A DNA stretch of 6,519 nucleotides from Deinococcus sp. Lineage in GTDB: Bacteria > Deinococcota > Deinococci > Deinococcales > Deinococcaceae. Shown here piece by piece: positions 5,749 to 6,519 of this stretch. The number at the start of each line of letters is the position of its first letter. Position 1 is the stretch's first letter. The stretch is from contig NZ_JAGLBG010000108.1 of the NCBI RefSeq assembly GCF_018260405.1, positions 1 to 6,519 of the forward strand. The letters are read 5' to 3'. The position numbers and the translations under genes were made by a program. The notes beneath the pieces are model-generated. The model did not search any database, had not been told where the DNA came from, and saw only the letters and a list, made by a program, of their open reading frames with translations.

Positions 5749-5954
5749 TGGTCACCGCCTCGCAGATGCTCAGCGAGTGCAGAAGCAGGAATACGAACGG
5801 CTCCATCTATCTTCAGGTAGCGCAGTTTTCCCAGACTCATCCAGCGCCGTACTGTCGAGTGAGCGACTCTCAGTTGCTGGCGGACTTCTTCGGTGGTGTA
5901 GTAGGTGTCTTGCATCAGGGTAGAGGCATGGACACCACTGGTCTCAGTGGTCAT
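5745..5954 (-). CDS. Excisionase-like small helix-turn-helix protein
   Basis: A 69-residue protein of the MerR-like HTH_17 (excisionase/AlpA) type. The core YYTTEEVRQQLRVAHSTVRRW followed by a short linker and IDGAVRIPASALAEHL spans about 18-64. This is the usual pattern of Xis and related directionality factors: helix, turn, recognition helix, wing and a closing helix. Relatives bind repeated sites near att or in regulatory regions, to promote excision or to control an integrase or replication gene. AGGAG is 9 nt before the ATG, a clear ribosome binding site. The gene has its own promoter and overlaps the primase by 4 nt, so the two form an operon. No integrase gene lies next to it in this window, so a role as regulator of the primase operon is as likely as one in excision. 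Confidence 0.85.
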   Translation of the reverse strand: MTTETSGVHASTLMQDTYYTTEEVRQQLRVAHSTVRRWMSLGKLRYLKIDGAVRIPASALAEHLRGGDQ

Positions 5955-6016
5955 AACGGTTTTCTCCTGTATTGGACGAAGGTTTCAGCTGCGCCTATCG
6001 CTGCCGACCTGTGCCT

Positions 6017-6045
6017 ACTCTATCCGCACCGGGAGAGATTGACAA
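6017..6045 (-). promoter_or_regulatory. Sigma-70-type promoter of the HTH-primase operon
   Basis: On the minus strand TTGTCA (6040-6045), a 17-bp spacer and TAGAGT (6017-6022) precede the HTH gene. The predicted start is near 6010, giving a leader of about 55 nt. Unlike the chromosomal genes to the left, this transcript has a leader and a Shine-Dalgarno. Confidence 0.65.
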
Positions 6046-6058
6046 GGTCAGTTTTGTC
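6041..6058. promoter_or_regulatory. Inverted repeat over the -35 box, candidate operator
   Basis: GACAA and TTGTC flank an 8-nt centre, GGTCAGTT. The repeat overlaps the -35 hexamer, where a bound repressor would block polymerase. The small HTH protein of the operon is a possible ligand; this is inferred from position. Confidence 0.35.
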
Positions 6059-6094
6059 GTGCCAGACGAAGTTTTCCCACGATCAGCTACTCTC

Positions 6095-6111
6095 GGGCTA
6101 TGACCTAGCCC
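6095..6111. repeat. Perfect 6-bp palindrome with 5-nt loop
   Basis: GGGCTA-TGACC-TAGCCC lies in the non-coding stretch upstream of the HTH-primase promoter. No U-run follows on either strand, so a protein-binding site or cruciform is more plausible than a terminator. Confidence 0.5.
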
Positions 6112-6119
6112 TCTCTACC

Positions 6120-6142
6120 TATGCCAGAACCTATGTAGAACC
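6120..6142. repeat. Short tandem repeat, iteron-like
   Basis: TATGCCAGAACC (6120-6131) is followed without a gap by TATGTAGAACC (6132-6142). A shorter related TATGACC lies at 6099-6105. The spacing is about one DNA turn. They could be binding sites for the HTH or the replication protein, but two full copies are too few to call an origin. Confidence 0.4.
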
Positions 6143-6183
6143 CCCTTATAGCCACTTTGTTCGGGATGGTTGGACAGAATGGC

Positions 6184-6221
6184 GAAACGCCCGCTCCTTA
6201 TTATTCGGAGGCAGGCGTTTC
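6184..6221 (-). terminator. Hairpin terminator between the 85-codon ORF and the HTH-primase operon
   Basis: An 8-bp perfect outer stem (GAAACGCC/GGCGTTTC) encloses an internal loop and a CTCC/GGAG inner stem with a 9-nt AT-rich loop. It begins 22 nt past the stop of the unknown ORF on the minus strand. The U-tract is weak on the minus strand and better on the plus strand (GTTTCTGTTGTCT), so it may work in both directions. Confidence 0.55.
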
Positions 6222-6242
6222 TGTTGTCTGGGCACGGCTTTC

Positions 6243-6500
6243 TCAGTAGAGGTCTTTCTTGATGCGATCATCCATCAGGATTGCCCAGATGTAACCTCCT
6301 GGGTGCAACTCCTTGAGTGCGGTCACCGTCTCTTGAGGCATTAATTCAATGCCCCTAGCAAGGTCAGTAGGCCCGACTTCCATCGTTGTAGTGGATAGTA
6401 CAAGCGATTTGCCGTTAGGACGTTGAGTGTAAGTGAACTCTCTTCGTAACTGCTCAGCACGAGAAGTCGAGTTTGGGTAAGACGCCACGAAAAACGTCAA
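6243..6500 (-). CDS. Hypothetical protein, 85 codons, start uncertain
   Basis: I do not recognise this protein. It is small, mixed-charge and soluble, with no signal peptide, membrane segment or known motif. It contains LARGIELMPQETVTALKELHPGGYIWAIL and ends in DDRIKKDLY. An in-frame TAG lies directly before the first possible start, a TTG at 6500. No good ribosome binding site precedes it, and a GTG at 6488 is the next option. A different minus-strand frame is open from the window edge through this point, so the ORF may be the 3' part of a longer gene broken by a frameshift near the T-run at 6490-6494. A hairpin terminator follows the stop. It shares strand and low GC with the HTH-primase operon, and is probably part of the same acquired block. 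Whether it is a real gene is uncertain. Confidence 0.45.
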   Translation of the reverse strand: MTFFVASYPNSTSRAEQLRREFTYTQRPNGKSLVLSTTTMEVGPTDLARGIELMPQETVTALKELHPGGYIWAILMDDRIKKDLY

Positions 6501-6519
6501 CTAAGCCAGTCCAAATGGA

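Noticed and set aside
5748..6344. Plus-strand ORF of 198 codons through the HTH gene and the upstream gap
   Set aside because: It runs across the HTH gene, promoter, repeats and the terminator hairpin, and has no family resemblance; it is an open frame by chance.

Overview
The window looks like a GC-rich bacterial chromosome, most likely Deinococcus or a close relative. That assignment is an inference. It rests on high GC content in positions 1-4370, on -10 hexamers placed 5-7 nt before ATG codons (the leaderless layout described as common in Deinococcus), and on the gene set. No 16S rRNA or lineage-specific marker is present.

Positions 1-1130 hold a divergent redox-type pair. An FMN nitroreductase is read leftward and ends in a clear intrinsic terminator at the window edge. 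A HxlR/DUF24 regulator with two cysteines is read rightward. The shared intergenic region has a textbook promoter for the nitroreductase and a 15-bp palindrome over its -10 box, so the regulator probably controls its neighbour. This resembles yodB/yodC and hypR/hypO of Bacillus.

Positions 1282-4336 hold a second divergent pair with only 34 bp between the start codons. One gene is a dynamin-like large GTPase with a C-terminal hydrophobic hairpin (leftward). The other is a complete pyrimidine-nucleoside phosphorylase with all catalytic residues (rightward). Both starts have a -10-like hexamer 5-6 nt upstream, which suggests back-to-back leaderless promoters.

Positions 4337-4730 are the most surprising part. 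Between the phosphorylase and a tRNA-Ala(GGC) gene sits an AT-richer 164-bp segment (4380-4543). It is bounded by perfect 18-bp terminal inverted repeats and flanked by a perfect 10-bp direct repeat. This is the anatomy of a MITE, a non-autonomous transposable element that carries no gene. The right copy of the target duplication ends one base before the TTGACA -35 box of the tRNA promoter. The tRNA has an encoded CCA and the G3:U70 alanine identity pair, and is followed by an 11-bp-stem terminator.

Positions 4726-6519 have visibly lower GC and read leftward toward the tRNA. They hold an archaeo-eukaryotic-type primase (Prim-Pol) that stops 3 nt from the tRNA terminator stem and appears to lack its C-terminal part. 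An excisionase-like HTH protein overlaps it by ATGA. Upstream are a sigma-70-type promoter with an inverted repeat at its -35 box, short tandem repeats and a palindrome, a hairpin terminator, and an 85-codon ORF of unknown function. I read this block as the tRNA-proximal end, or a decayed remnant, of an integrative element (plasmid, satellite or prophage) lodged at tRNA-Ala. No integrase and no second att copy is visible in the window.
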